Assembly: GCF_013362045.1 (NCBI RefSeq)
Contig: NZ_JABFWW010000190.1
Location: 1-36,692, forward strand
Source of the DNA: Frateuria sp.
Lineage (GTDB): Bacteria; Pseudomonadota; Gammaproteobacteria; Xanthomonadales; Rhodanobacteraceae
Reading direction: 5' to 3'
Length of the DNA stretch: 36,692 bases
Part shown: positions 14,797 through 23,793 of the stretch, piece after piece
Numbering within the stretch: the first letter of the stretch is position 1
How the letters are laid out: every line of letters starts with the position of its first letter
Position numbers and translations under genes: made by a program
The notes under the pieces: generated by a model
What the model saw: only the letters and a program-made list of their open reading frames with translations
Told to the model about the DNA's origin: nothing
Databases searched by the model: none

Positions 14797-16047
14797 ATGC
14801 CGATGAACAACGACAAGAACCCCAAGAAAGACAAACGACCGACGGTGATCGTCTACAAGTCGCGCCTGCTGCCCTATTCGGAAACCTTCATCCGCGAACA
14901 GGTGCGCATGCTCTCTGGCTGGCGCGCGATCCTGGTGGGCGACGGCCTGGTCGGCAAGGGCCTGGCGCTCGATGGGCTGGACGTGCGGCTGCTGGGCTAC
15001 CGCCACCGCCTCGTGCAGCGCGTGGCCAACCGCAGCTCGCCCTACCTGATCTGGTCGTGGCCCAAGCTACGGGCGCTGCGGGCCGAACAGGCCGACCTGC
15101 TGCACATCCACTTCGCCACCGACGCATACCGGATCTGGCCGCTCGCCCGCCAGCTCAACCTGCCGACGCTGGTGACGCTGCACGGCTACGACATCAACAC
15201 CTATCGCAGCTGGTGGGAAGCGGGCAACGGCGGCCGCCGCATGCGCAACTTCCCTGCCGGCCTGCTGAGGCTGGCGCAGGACCGCAGGGTCCACTTCATC
15301 GCCGTGTCCAGGGCGATCCGGCAATCGGCGATCGAATTCGGCCTGCCCGAGAACAAGATCAGCGTGCGGCACATCGGCGTGGACACCGCGAGCTTCACGC
15401 CGGGTCCCAAGCCGCTCGCCGACAGGCGCGACATCCTGTACGTCGGTCGCCTGGTGGAAAAGAAGGGCTGCCGCTACCTGCTGCAGGCCTTCGAGCAGAT
15501 CCAGGAGGACTTTCCCGACTACCGCCTGGTCATCGTCGGCAACGGCCCGCTCGGCGACGAACTGAGGTCCTACGCGCAGGAGCGCGGCGTGCGCGCGGCC
15601 TTCCTCGGTGCGCTGCCGGCCGAGAAGGTGCGCGAATGCCTGGACGAGACGCGGGTGTTCTGCCTGCCCAGCATCACCGCCGACAACGGCGACGCGGAGG
15701 GCCTGGGCATCGTGATCCTGGAGGCCCAGGCGGCCGGCGTGCCGGCGATCACTTCCGCCCGTGGCGGTGCGCAGGAAGGCATCGTGCACGGCAAGACCGG
15801 CTTCGCCCATGCGGAGAAGGACGTCGCGGCGCTGCGGCGAGGCCTGGTCGCCCTGATGCAGAACGATGAGCTGGCCGAGCAGTTCGGTCGGCGCGGACGC
15901 GAGCACGTCATGGCGACCATGGATATCGCCGCCTGCAACCTGGAGCTGGAGGAGCTCTACGAGCAGCATGCCTTCGGCACTACCCATCGTGCAGGCGCGT
16001 CGGGCAACGTGAAGATGTTTCCTCGCGGGGAAAAGCAGTGCATCTGA
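14797..16047 (+). CDS. GT4-family glycosyltransferase (WcaL/AmsK-like)
   Basis: 416-residue GT-B fold transferase, probably adding one sugar to the lipid-linked repeat at the cytoplasmic face. The N-terminal KSRLLPYSETFIREQ is typical of colanic-acid WcaL-like enzymes. HIHFATDAY and TLHGYDIN follow, then the Rossmann hinge IGVDTASFTPG, ILYVGRLVEKKG, LVIVGNGPL, and the donor-binding E-x7-E site in EGLGIVILEAQAAGVP. The start at 14797 has GGAG seven bases upstream. The frame is open back to an ATG at 14626 that overlaps the previous stop (ATGA), which would add 57 residues of unlike composition. The gene converges on cysNC with a 41-base gap. Confidence 0.9.
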   Translation: MPMNNDKNPKKDKRPTVIVYKSRLLPYSETFIREQVRMLSGWRAILVGDGLVGKGLALDGLDVRLLGYRHRLVQRVANRSSPYLIWSWPKLRALRAEQADLLHIHFATDAYRIWPLARQLNLPTLVTLHGYDINTYRSWWEAGNGGRRMRNFPAGLLRLAQDRRVHFIAVSRAIRQSAIEFGLPENKISVRHIGVDTASFTPGPKPLADRRDILYVGRLVEKKGCRYLLQAFEQIQEDFPDYRLVIVGNGPLGDELRSYAQERGVRAAFLGALPAEKVRECLDETRVFCLPSITADNGDAEGLGIVILEAQAAGVPAITSARGGAQEGIVHGKTGFAHAEKDVAALRRGLVALMQNDELAEQFGRRGREHVMATMDIAACNLELEELYEQHAFGTTHRAGASGNVKMFPRGEKQCI

Positions 16048-16088
16048 GCCGCTGCCCGCCGCACGGCTGAGGGCGTGCTCCCGCGCGC

Positions 16089-17987
16089 CTACTCGCCGAA
16101 CAGCGTATCGATCACCCGCTGCGCCAGCTCATCCACCGACGCTCCCTGCGTCTGCAGGTGCAGTTCCGGCCGCTCCGGCGGCTCGTACGGCGAATCGATG
16201 CCGGTGAAGTTCCTGATGCGCCCGGCACGCGCCTTGGCGTACAGGCCCTTGGGGTCGCGCTGTGCGCACACCTCCAGCGGCGTATCCACGAACACCTCGC
16301 GGAATTCGCCTTCGCCGAACAGCCCACGGGCCATGCCGCGCTCGCTGCGGAACGGGCTGATGAAGGACACCATCACGATCAGGCCGGCGTCCGCCATCAG
16401 CCTGGCCACTTCGGCCACGCGGCGGATGTTCTCCACGCGGTCCTCCTCGGTGAAGCCGAGGTCGCGGTTGAGGCCATGGCGCACGTTGTCGCCGTCCAGC
16501 ATGTAGGTGTGATAGCCCATCGCGTGCAGCCGCTTTTCCACCAGGTTGGCGATGGTCGATTTGCCCGAGCCGGACAGGCCGGTGAACCACAGGCACGCCG
16601 GGTTCTGGCCCTTGATGCGGGCGCGCGCGACGCGGTCGACGTCGGTGTGCTGCCAGTGGATGTTGTCGGCGCGGCGCAGGGCGAAGTTGAGCGTGCCTGC
16701 GGCAACGGTGGCGTTGGTCTGGCGGTCGATCAGGATGAACCCGCCGAGCTCGTGGCAGTCGTCGTAGGCCTCGAATGCGATCGCGTGGTCCAGGCCGAGG
16801 TTGCAATAGCCCACCTCGTTGAGCTCCAGGCGCTTGGCCGCCCGCTTCTCCTGGGTATTCACGTCGACGCGGTGCTTGATGTCGGTGACCTGCGCGGTGA
16901 CCAGGCGCGCACCGATCTTCATCCAGTAAGGGCGTCCCGGCAGCAACGCGGAAGCGTCCATCCACAGCACGTGCGCGGCGAACTGGTCGGCCACCTGCGG
17001 CGGTTGCGAGATGCTGGCGATCACGTCGCCGCGGCTGATGTCGCGCTCGTCTTCCAGCTGGATCGCCACGGCGTCGCCGACGCCGGCGCGCGGCAGGTCG
17101 CCGTCGGCGGTGACGATGCGCGCCACGCGCGAGCGCACGCCGCTGGGCAGCGCCACCACCTCGTCGCCCGGCGCGATGGAGCCGGCCACGACCTGTCCTG
17201 CATAGCCGCGAAAGTTCTGGTTGGGCCGGCATACCCACTGCACCGGCATGCGGAAGCCGAGCTTGCTTGCCGCGCGGTCGACCTGCGCGGACTCCAGTTG
17301 TTCGAGCAGGCTCGGGCCCTTGTACCAGCCCATCGCGCTCGAGCGGCGCGAGACGTTCTCGCCATGCAGCGCGGACAGCGGCACCGCGGTGACGTGCCCG
17401 ATGCCCATCTGCGCGGCGACCACGCGGTAATCGCTCTCGATGCGTTTGAAGACGCCCTGCGCATAGCCGACCAGGTCCATCTTGTTGACCGCCAGCAGCA
17501 CGTGGCGGATGCCGAGCAGGCCGCAGATGTAGGTGTGGCGGCGCGTCTGCGTCAGCAGGCCTTTGCGCGCATCGACCAGCACGACGGCCAGGTCCGCGGT
17601 GGAGGCGCCGGTGGCCATGTTGCGGGTGTACTGCTCGTGCCCCGGGCAGTCGGCGACGATGAACTTGCGCCTGTCCGTGCTGAAGAAGCGGTACGCCACA
17701 TCGATGGTGATGCCCTGCTCCTGCTCGGCCGCCAGGCCGTCGACCAGCAGCGCGAAATCAAGCTGCCCGTTCTGCGTGCCGTGGCGCAGGCTGTCGCCCT
17801 CCAGCGCCGCCAGCTGGTCGTCGAACAGCAGCTTGGTGTCGTACAGCAGGCGCCCCAACAGGGTGCTCTTGCCGTCGTCCACGCTGCCGCAGGTGATGAA
17901 GCGCAGCAGGCTCTTGGTCTCGTGCCGCTGCAGGTAGTCGTCGATCGCGGTGACCGCGCCCGCCGCCGATTCCATGCGCTTGGCCAT
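16089..17987 (-). CDS. cysNC: Sulfate adenylyltransferase large subunit / APS kinase fusion
   Basis: 632-residue bifunctional enzyme. The CysN GTPase half (about 1-440) works with CysD to make adenosine 5'-phosphosulfate: P-loop GSVDDGKS (34-41), switch [17 protein letters not shown], and NKMDLV. The CysC half (about 455-632) phosphorylates APS to PAPS: P-loop GLSGSGKS (470-477), [17 protein letters not shown], and [17 protein letters not shown]. The same fusion is known from NodQ of rhizobia and from several gammaproteobacteria. Its ATG overlaps the cysD stop by one base (TGATG), so translation is coupled. With two sulfotransferase genes 0.1 kb beyond cysD, the likely main role here is PAPS supply for polysaccharide sulfation, though cysteine synthesis would also be served. 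Confidence 0.96.
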   Translation of the reverse strand: MAKRMESAAGAVTAIDDYLQRHETKSLLRFITCGSVDDGKSTLLGRLLYDTKLLFDDQLAALEGDSLRHGTQNGQLDFALLVDGLAAEQEQGITIDVAYRFFSTDRRKFIVADCPGHEQYTRNMATGASTADLAVVLVDARKGLLTQTRRHTYICGLLGIRHVLLAVNKMDLVGYAQGVFKRIESDYRVVAAQMGIGHVTAVPLSALHGENVSRRSSAMGWYKGPSLLEQLESAQVDRAASKLGFRMPVQWVCRPNQNFRGYAGQVVAGSIAPGDEVVALPSGVRSRVARIVTADGDLPRAGVGDAVAIQLEDERDISRGDVIASISQPPQVADQFAAHVLWMDASALLPGRPYWMKIGARLVTAQVTDIKHRVDVNTQEKRAAKRLELNEVGYCNLGLDHAIAFEAYDDCHELGGFILIDRQTNATVAAGTLNFALRRADNIHWQHTDVDRVARARIKGQNPACLWFTGLSGSGKSTIANLVEKRLHAMGYHTYMLDGDNVRHGLNRDLGFTEEDRVENIRRVAEVARLMADAGLIVMVSFISPFRSERGMARGLFGEGEFREVFVDTPLEVCAQRDPKGLYAKARAGRIRNFTGIDSPYEPPERPELHLQTQGASVDELAQRVIDTLFGE

Positions 17988-18973
17988 CAGAAATAGCCCT
18001 CCTGCTTCTTCTTCTCCATCGAGGCCGAGGCGTCGTGGTCGATGATGCGGCCCTGGCGCTCGGAGGTGCGCGCCACCAGCATTTCCTGGATCACCGCCGG
18101 CAGCGTGTCGGCCTGCGACTCGATCGCCGCGGTGAGCGGATAGCAGCCCAGCGTGCGGAAGCGCACCTTGCGCATCTGCGGCACCTCGCCCGGCGCGAGC
18201 GGCATGCGCTCGTCGTCGACCATGATCAGCTGGCCGTCGCGCTCGACCACCGGACGTTCCCTGGCCAGGTACAGCGAAGGCACCTGGATGTTCTCGCGGT
18301 AGATGTAGAGCCAGATGTCCAGCTCCGTCCAGTTCGACAGCGGGAACGCGCGCACGCTCTCGCCCTTGTGGACACGCGCGTTGTAGAGGTTCCAGAGCTC
18401 CGGCCGCTGGCTCTTGGGGTCCCAGCGCTGCTGCGCATTGCGGAAGGAGAACACGCGCTCCTTGGCGCGCGATTTCTCCTCGTCGCGGCGCGCACCGCCG
18501 ATCGCCGCATCGAACTTGTACTGGGTAAGCGCCTGCTTCAGCGCCTGCGTCTTCATGATGTCGGTGTGCACGGCGGCGCCGTGCGTGAACGGACCGACGC
18601 CCTGCGCCACGCCCTCCTGGTTGGTGTGCACGAGCAGCCGGCACCCGGTTTCCTTCGCCCGGCGGTCGCGGAAGGCGATCATCTCGCGGAATTTCCAGGT
18701 GGTGTCCACGTGCAGCAGCGGTATCGGCGGCGCCGCCGGATGGAACGCCTTCTGCATCAGGTGCAGGAGCACCGACGAGTCCTTGCCCACCGAATAGAGC
18801 ATCACCGGGTTGGCGAATTCCGCCGCCACCTCGCGCATGATGTAGATGCTCTCCGCCTCCAGGCGCTTGAGGTGGGAGGCAGCGGCCAGGGAGTGGACTT
18901 CCGCGGCGCCGCCGCCGGATGCGGCTTTGCCGTGCGCAAGCGCGTTGTCGTCCGGCATTGCGGCCAGTTTCAT
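17987..18973 (-). CDS. cysD: Sulfate adenylyltransferase small subunit
   Basis: 328-residue ATP sulfurylase subunit of the PAPS-reductase-type PP-loop family. It adenylates sulfate with energy from the CysN GTPase. The PP-loop is [64 protein letters not shown] and [14 protein letters not shown] follow, ending in the conserved KKKQEGYF. The N-terminus carries about 25 extra Ala/Gly-rich residues compared with E. coli (302 aa). AAAGGACGAG before the ATG at 18973 sets the start; the frame is open for 16 more codons upstream. First gene of the cysD-cysNC operon. Confidence 0.96.
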   Translation of the reverse strand: MKLAAMPDDNALAHGKAASGGGAAEVHSLAAASHLKRLEAESIYIMREVAAEFANPVMLYSVGKDSSVLLHLMQKAFHPAAPPIPLLHVDTTWKFREMIAFRDRRAKETGCRLLVHTNQEGVAQGVGPFTHGAAVHTDIMKTQALKQALTQYKFDAAIGGARRDEEKSRAKERVFSFRNAQQRWDPKSQRPELWNLYNARVHKGESVRAFPLSNWTELDIWLYIYRENIQVPSLYLARERPVVERDGQLIMVDDERMPLAPGEVPQMRKVRFRTLGCYPLTAAIESQADTLPAVIQEMLVARTSERQGRIIDHDASASMEKKKQEGYF

Positions 18974-19050
18974 GGGCTCGTCCTTTCGGTCCAGCAGCAA
19001 GGGCAACGCATATCGTTGCATCCTAGGTATCGGGTCGTGAAAGAAATCGT
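18974..19050 (-). promoter_or_regulatory. Upstream region of cysD with inverted repeat
   Basis: Read leftward it contains TAGGAT (19025-19020), a weak -10 candidate, and a perfect inverted repeat GCAACG/CGTTGC with a five-base spacer (19003-19019). It ends in the cysD Shine-Dalgarno. The inverted repeat could be an operator or an mRNA hairpin. The regulator is unknown. Confidence 0.25.
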
Positions 19051-19104
19051 TAGCCGTCCGTCATGCCGCCAGGGAATATCCGAGGCCTGCATCGCGCGCC
19101 GGCC

Positions 19105-20205
19105 TCACATGCCCAGCCACAGGGCGAAGCGGTTGGCCGCGTAGGTTTTCGGGCGCTCCCACCGGACCCGCCGATAGGGATGGCGCGCCTCCCGCCAGCG
19201 GTAGCCGAACGTCTCGAACACCGGCTCGGCAATGTGGTTCGCGAGGGCTATCTCGTAGTCGCTGACCTGCTCCCTCCATTTCTCCAGCGGACGCCGGGAG
19301 ACCCCGCGGAACGCCTCGTTGCTCGTGCTGTTGCCGCTCCACAGCCGGCCCATCGCCGTCGGCTGGGTAAGCGTCGGGTGGTAGCCGATGCCGAGGAAGC
19401 CGGCGACCTTCCGCATGACCGCCTCGGTGTCGCACACCAGATCCTCGAAGCGCACGCACAGGTAATTGGGTACGGCAAGGCGATTGGTGAACAGGTGGTG
19501 GTAGGAGTTGTGCAGCGAGGCCGCCATCGGCCATAGATAGGGAAAACGCGCGCTCTTCTTCTGCAGCATCCGCCGCACGGCGACCAGCGTGGCGTACGGA
19601 TTGCGCACGATGTGGACGAAGCGCGCGCCGGGAAAATAGCTCGCCAGCACGTAGGCGAATTCGGCGTGTTCCACCGACTTCTCCACCAGCACGCGCCCGG
19701 GCGGGGGCGGCACGCCGAACGCTGCCTCGTGGGCGGCGCGCATGTAGCCGAGGAAGAACGCGGGCATGTCTTGCGGATCGAGCTTGCGCAGGCGCGATTC
19801 CAGCACCTCCATGCGGTAGTGGAAGCCCGGCGCGTCGGCATAGGGATTATCCCGGCCAGTGTCCTGGCGGATCTGCTGCAGCAACTGGTCGATGAACTGC
19901 TGACGGTCGAGCGGACGGGGGATGTTGCGCCGCCGCCGATAGTCCACCCAGTGGTTGGTGAACTGGAACAGGTGCGTTTCCTTGGGCAGCACCGCCAGCT
20001 CGGGATGACCGTCCAGGAGGCTGCGCAGGAGGCTGCTGCCGCTCTTGTGCGATCCGAGCAGGAACACCGGCGCGCTGCTGCCGGCGGCCTTGCGGCCGAC
20101 GGCGCCGCCGAGCGGAGTGGCGAAAGCATGCCCGGACGCGAGCCCGCGAGGCCGCGATGGACCTGGTTGTCCCGGCAGATGGTTGGTGAAGGCGGTCGGT
20201 TCCAT
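19105..20205 (-). CDS. PAPS-dependent sulfotransferase 1
   Basis: 366-residue cytoplasmic sulfotransferase. The 5'-phosphosulfate-binding loop is FLLGSHKSGSSLLRSLLDG (about 48-66) and is followed by LPKETHLF. The 3'-phosphate motif is VHIVRNPYATLVAVRR (197-212), preceded by VEKSVEH. These are the two defining PAPS-binding elements of the Sulfotransfer superfamily. The first 45 residues are Pro/Gly-rich and probably disordered. The ATG at 20205 has GGGAG upstream and lies one base after the stop of sulfotransferase 2, so the two are co-translated. The acceptor is probably a sugar of the lipid-linked repeat or the polymer, judged by the surrounding locus. Confidence 0.87.
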   Translation of the reverse strand: MEPTAFTNHLPGQPGPSRPRGLASGHAFATPLGGAVGRKAAGSSAPVFLLGSHKSGSSLLRSLLDGHPELAVLPKETHLFQFTNHWVDYRRRRNIPRPLDRQQFIDQLLQQIRQDTGRDNPYADAPGFHYRMEVLESRLRKLDPQDMPAFFLGYMRAAHEAAFGVPPPPGRVLVEKSVEHAEFAYVLASYFPGARFVHIVRNPYATLVAVRRMLQKKSARFPYLWPMAASLHNSYHHLFTNRLAVPNYLCVRFEDLVCDTEAVMRKVAGFLGIGYHPTLTQPTAMGRLWSGNSTSNEAFRGVSRRPLEKWREQVSDYEIALANHIAEPVFETFGYRWREARHPYRRVRWERPKTYAANRFALWLGM

Positions 20206-20206
20206 G

Positions 20207-21064
20207 TCAGGCTCCCGCGGCATACCCGAAGGCGGACATCGGCTTGGCGCAGGTAGCCTCGATGATGCGCAGGTTCTCCCGGCCAAAGAAGTTTTCCAGC
20301 ACCGCATTGCGGTCGCCGCGCGGCTGGAACTGCTTGTCCACTTCGCCGCTGATGTCGTTGACGACCGCCAGCCCGAGGTCGTCGGCCAGCTGCTCGATCA
20401 CGCCCACCTTGTCGGCCACGAAGTCCTCGTAGCGCACCAGATGGATGGACGACTTCGCATCGAAATACTGGCGGGTGCCCAGGCACCATCGCTGGGACAG
20501 GCGGGAGATGTAGTTGCCGCGGCTGATGGCCAGGCCACGCCCGTCGACGATCGCGCGCCAGCCCTTCTGGCTGGACGGTATGAAATTGTCCTCCGGCTCC
20601 AGCTCGCGCAGGTTGCCCGGGATCTTCAATCGGTTGAGGATGCTGCGGATGTTGTCGCGCGGGTCGCGCACGATGAACACCTGCTGCGATTGCGGAAACC
20701 GAGCTTTCAGTTGCGGGTAGAGGAAGGCGAAATCGGGATCCTTGATGATCCTCGCCTGGAAGTAGGCGCCGAACCGGTTTATGAACTCGTCGACGGTGAG
20801 CCGCCCTTCCAGGATGTCCGGCAGCAGGAAATCCTTGGCGTCGTGGTACAGCACGTGCCAGAACGGATCGTTGCTGAACTGGGCGCCGACCGCCTTGGCC
20901 AGCAGCGCCGCGATGACCGTGGTGCCCGACTTGGGGCTGCCGCCGATGATCACCGGCTGCGGATAGACCCGGGCGGCCCGGTGCTGACAGAAGCGGATGC
21001 ACGTGCGACCGAATCGGCTTGCCTGCCGGAGGGGATGGGGCAATTCCCTCAGAAAATCGCGCAT
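20207..21064 (-). CDS. PAPS-dependent sulfotransferase 2
   Basis: 285-residue sulfotransferase, clearly different from its neighbour outside the cofactor motifs. The 5'-PSB loop is VIIGGSPKSGTTVIAALL (about 38-55); the 3'-PB motif is VFIVRDPRDNIRSILNR (129-145). RYEDFVADK is the usual late conserved block of the superfamily. The ATG at 21064 was chosen because AAGGGA lies seven bases upstream; an ATG at 21079 adds five residues without a ribosome site. It is followed after one base by sulfotransferase 1 and preceded after 96 bases by the Wzx gene. The presence of two dissimilar enzymes suggests two sulfation positions. Confidence 0.88.
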   Translation of the reverse strand: MRDFLRELPHPLRQASRFGRTCIRFCQHRAARVYPQPVIIGGSPKSGTTVIAALLAKAVGAQFSNDPFWHVLYHDAKDFLLPDILEGRLTVDEFINRFGAYFQARIIKDPDFAFLYPQLKARFPQSQQVFIVRDPRDNIRSILNRLKIPGNLRELEPEDNFIPSSQKGWRAIVDGRGLAISRGNYISRLSQRWCLGTRQYFDAKSSIHLVRYEDFVADKVGVIEQLADDLGLAVVNDISGEVDKQFQPRGDRNAVLENFFGRENLRIIEATCAKPMSAFGYAAGA

Positions 21065-21160
21065 AAGAAATCCCTTCATGCCGGTCGCTACCGCAAGATC
21101 TTCCCAGCGGCCACATCAAGACGGCGTCCAGGCCGCTCCAGATCATCGGCATCCGCCCGC

Positions 21161-22669
21161 TCAGGACTTGCGGGCGCGCAATTCCTCCACGATCCGCAAC
21201 TGCTCGCGCAAGTTCGCACGGCCACCGGGCATGACGAACCACGCCGCCAGGTAGGCCACGCCGTAGAGCAGGGCGTCGAGCACCACCCAGTAGGCCGGCC
21301 AGGCGGCGCGGGTGGCATGCAGTACCCACAGCACCGCCCCGGCGGCGATCGATGCCGCCGCCGGCCGCGCCAGGGTGATCGCCGTCTGGCGCATGCGGAT
21401 CGGCGTGCCGCGGTAGCACCAGGCGAGGCTGGGCCAGGTGAGCAGGGCCCGCGTCACGCTGAAGGAGATCGCCACGCCCAGCGCGCCCCACGGCAGGCCG
21501 ACGAAGAATCCGAGCACGGTCAGCGGCGTGACGATCAACTGCTGGCGCAGCTGGCGCGCGGTTTCGCCCAGCGCGCTGTAGACCCACCCGCCGGCGACGT
21601 TGAAAGTGCCGAAAAAGGCCGCCACGCCCAGCGCCTGGAACATCGGCACCACCGGCAGCCAGCGGTGGCCGAGCGCGATCTCGATGACTGCGCGCGCATC
21701 GGCCAGCAGGAAGCACACCACCGGCATGCCCAGGAAGGTGATCGCGCCCAGCGCACGGTAGTAGAAGCGCGCGAAGCGCTCGGGCTGGTTCTGCAGGCGG
21801 CTCAGTCCCGGCAGCACCACCGCCGATATCGGCGCGTTGATCTGCCCCACCGGCAGCAGCAGCAGCCGGTAGGCCTGGGTGTAGAAGCCCAGCGCCACGT
21901 CGGAAACGAAGCGGCCGATCAGGATGTTGTCCATGTTGCGGTTGGCGAAATTGAGGATGTTGAAGCCGCTCTGGTTCGCCCCCAGCGCGATCATCGGGCG
22001 CACGCCGGCGCGGCGGCGCGGCAACCCCGGCAACCAGCGGCAGTTCCACACCATCAGCACCAGCATGGCCACGCTGGTGCCGTAGTACTGGATCACCAGC
22101 GACCAGTAGCCGGCGCCGAACCAGGCGCTGCAGAACGCCACCAGGAAGCCGGCGATGCGCGCAGCCACGGTGACCGTGCCGATGGTGCCGAAGCGCATCT
22201 GCCGCTGCATCAGCGCGGTGTGCTGGATGGCCAGGCTGTCGGTGACGATCGTGCCGGCCATCGCCACCACCAGCCACAGCACGCGCGGATCGCGGTAGAA
22301 CCACGCCATCGCCGGCCCGAGCGCAGCCAGGAGCGCGGCGGCGGCGAGGCCCAGCGCCAGGTTCAGCCAGAACAGCGTGCTCACCTGCGCGTGGTTGATC
22401 TCCGCGCGCTGCACGGTGGCCAGCGAAAGGCCGCCCGAGCGCAGCACGGTGACGAAGCCGATCATCGCGACGGTCTTGCCGAACACGCCGAAGTCGGCCG
22501 GCGCCAGCATGCGGGCGAGCACCGCCATGCCGGCCAGCTGCACGCAGAACAGCCCGGCCTGGCTGAGCATGGTGGCGAACGCGCCGCGCACGCTGTGGCG
22601 GCGCAGGTCGCGGTGGACGTGCTGCATGTCGAACATGCGGTGGACGCCGCGCGCGTGCGTGTCGGTCAT
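21161..22669 (-). CDS. wzx: Wzx-type polysaccharide flippase
   Basis: 502-residue polytopic inner-membrane protein of the MOP superfamily (PST/WzxC-like), expected to flip undecaprenyl-PP-linked repeats to the periplasm. Hydrophobic helices cover nearly the whole chain. Recognisable blocks are the N-terminal VRGAFATMLSQAGLFCVQL, LARMLAPADFGVFGK, ALMQRQMRFGTIG, and NFANRNMDNILIGRFV followed by YTQAYRLLLLPVGQI, all typical of WzxC-like exporters. The start at 22669 is the first ATG; ATG codons at 22636 and 22627 are alternatives. It follows GT2-A by 118 bases and precedes the sulfotransferases, so sulfation may take place on the cytoplasmic side before flipping. Confidence 0.9.
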   Translation of the reverse strand: MTDTHARGVHRMFDMQHVHRDLRRHSVRGAFATMLSQAGLFCVQLAGMAVLARMLAPADFGVFGKTVAMIGFVTVLRSGGLSLATVQRAEINHAQVSTLFWLNLALGLAAAALLAALGPAMAWFYRDPRVLWLVVAMAGTIVTDSLAIQHTALMQRQMRFGTIGTVTVAARIAGFLVAFCSAWFGAGYWSLVIQYYGTSVAMLVLMVWNCRWLPGLPRRRAGVRPMIALGANQSGFNILNFANRNMDNILIGRFVSDVALGFYTQAYRLLLLPVGQINAPISAVVLPGLSRLQNQPERFARFYYRALGAITFLGMPVVCFLLADARAVIEIALGHRWLPVVPMFQALGVAAFFGTFNVAGGWVYSALGETARQLRQQLIVTPLTVLGFFVGLPWGALGVAISFSVTRALLTWPSLAWCYRGTPIRMRQTAITLARPAAASIAAGAVLWVLHATRAAWPAYWVVLDALLYGVAYLAAWFVMPGGRANLREQLRIVEELRARKS

Positions 22670-22787
22670 GACGGATTCGGAACGGAGCACAGGCGGCCCG
22701 GGGCGTATGTATCGAGGTCGCGAACATTCGCCGCGTGCCCGTGAAACGGCCGTATAGCGGGGCTCGCCCGCGGCGCAGCGCCGGCGT

Positions 22788-23735
22788 TCAACGCTGCGCG
22801 ACGCGCCGGTACATGGCGCCCGTGCGCGCCTTGATGCGGGAGGAGATGCGGATGCCCAGGAACCTCGCCAGCAGCGCGCTGCGTGCGTTGTAACCCTTGC
22901 TGTCCAGGCCGAACGAGCGCGCCCTGGCGCTCCAGCGCGCGCCCAGCGCGTCTTCGCCGTTGGCGAAGGCGACCCAGGCGTTCTTGCAGCACACCCGGCC
23001 CAGCGCCAGCGCATAGGGGTTGCTGCCGTCGCGTCCGTCCTGCCCGCGCACCCAGCGCTCGAGCTGCTCGAACACGATGTCGGCGGCATACATCACGTCG
23101 CGGATCTGCGCCCGGGTGACCCGATGCGGCGAATCGTGCTGCCAGTAGACGCCGTTGCCCTGCGCGGACACCGCCACCTTCAGGCCGCCCGTCAGCGCGC
23201 GGATCATCAGCTCGCCGTCCTGGTCCTTGCGCAGTCGCTCGTCCCAGCCGCCGATCGCGCGCACGGCCTCGGTGCGCCAGGCGATGCAGCAGGGCGGGAA
23301 GAAAGCGTGGATGATCCAGTGGAAGATCCGCTCGCCGTTGTCCAGTTCCGGCGGCTGGCGCAGCACGCCCCGCTCGCGGCCTTCGCCGTGGTAGCGCCAG
23401 GGGCCGATCGCCACGTCGGCGGCATTTCGTTCCAGCGCGCCGACCAGACCGGCCAGCAGGCCGTTCTCCACGTAGTCGTCGGCGTCCAGGAACATCACGT
23501 AGCGGGTGTCCAGCTGCGCCAGGCCCAGGTTGCGCGCATGCGGCGCGCCGCCGTTCTGCGGCAGCGAGATCAACTGCGCGCCGGTCTCCCGGACCACCCG
23601 CGAGGTGGCGTCGAACACGCCGTCCTCGACCACGAGGACGTTGCGCGCGGGTACGCCCTCGGCCAGCACCGAGCGGATCGTCCGCGCCACCCAGTGCTCG
23701 GACCGGTACGCGGGGATCACCACGCCGAGGTTCAT
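22788..23735 (-). CDS. GT2-family glycosyltransferase A
   Basis: 315-residue GT-A fold inverting transferase. The N-terminal LGVVIPAYRSE nucleotide-binding strand, NGGAPHARNLG and the metal-binding FLDADDYVE (DADD 84-87) define the GT2 catalytic core. HWIIHAFFPPCCIAW and GGWDERLRKDQDGELMIRAL carry the acceptor side and the ED-like acid. The ATG at 23735 is set by GGGAGG seven to ten bases upstream. No membrane helix is seen, so it acts as a cytoplasmic or peripheral enzyme. It lies 58 bases after GT2-B on the same strand. Donor sugar unknown. Confidence 0.9.
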   Translation of the reverse strand: MNLGVVIPAYRSEHWVARTIRSVLAEGVPARNVLVVEDGVFDATSRVVRETGAQLISLPQNGGAPHARNLGLAQLDTRYVMFLDADDYVENGLLAGLVGALERNAADVAIGPWRYHGEGRERGVLRQPPELDNGERIFHWIIHAFFPPCCIAWRTEAVRAIGGWDERLRKDQDGELMIRALTGGLKVAVSAQGNGVYWQHDSPHRVTRAQIRDVMYAADIVFEQLERWVRGQDGRDGSNPYALALGRVCCKNAWVAFANGEDALGARWSARARSFGLDSKGYNARSALLARFLGIRISSRIKARTGAMYRRVAQR

Positions 23736-23793
23736 GCACGCCTCCCGCCCGAATCCGTCCCGGCCGCCGGCCGCATCGTCGGCCCCTGGCCTG

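Noticed and set aside
19248-22727. 1159-codon open frame antisense-shifted across the sulfotransferase and wzx genes
   Set aside because: It is a GC-driven shadow in another frame of the same strand; the translation is Arg/Ala/Pro-rich without family similarity, while the overlapping genes have intact motifs and ribosome sites.
20045-22744. 899-codon rightward open frame
   Set aside because: Opposite-strand shadow of the sulfotransferase 2 and wzx genes; composition dominated by Arg, His, Gly and Ala, no signal or domain.
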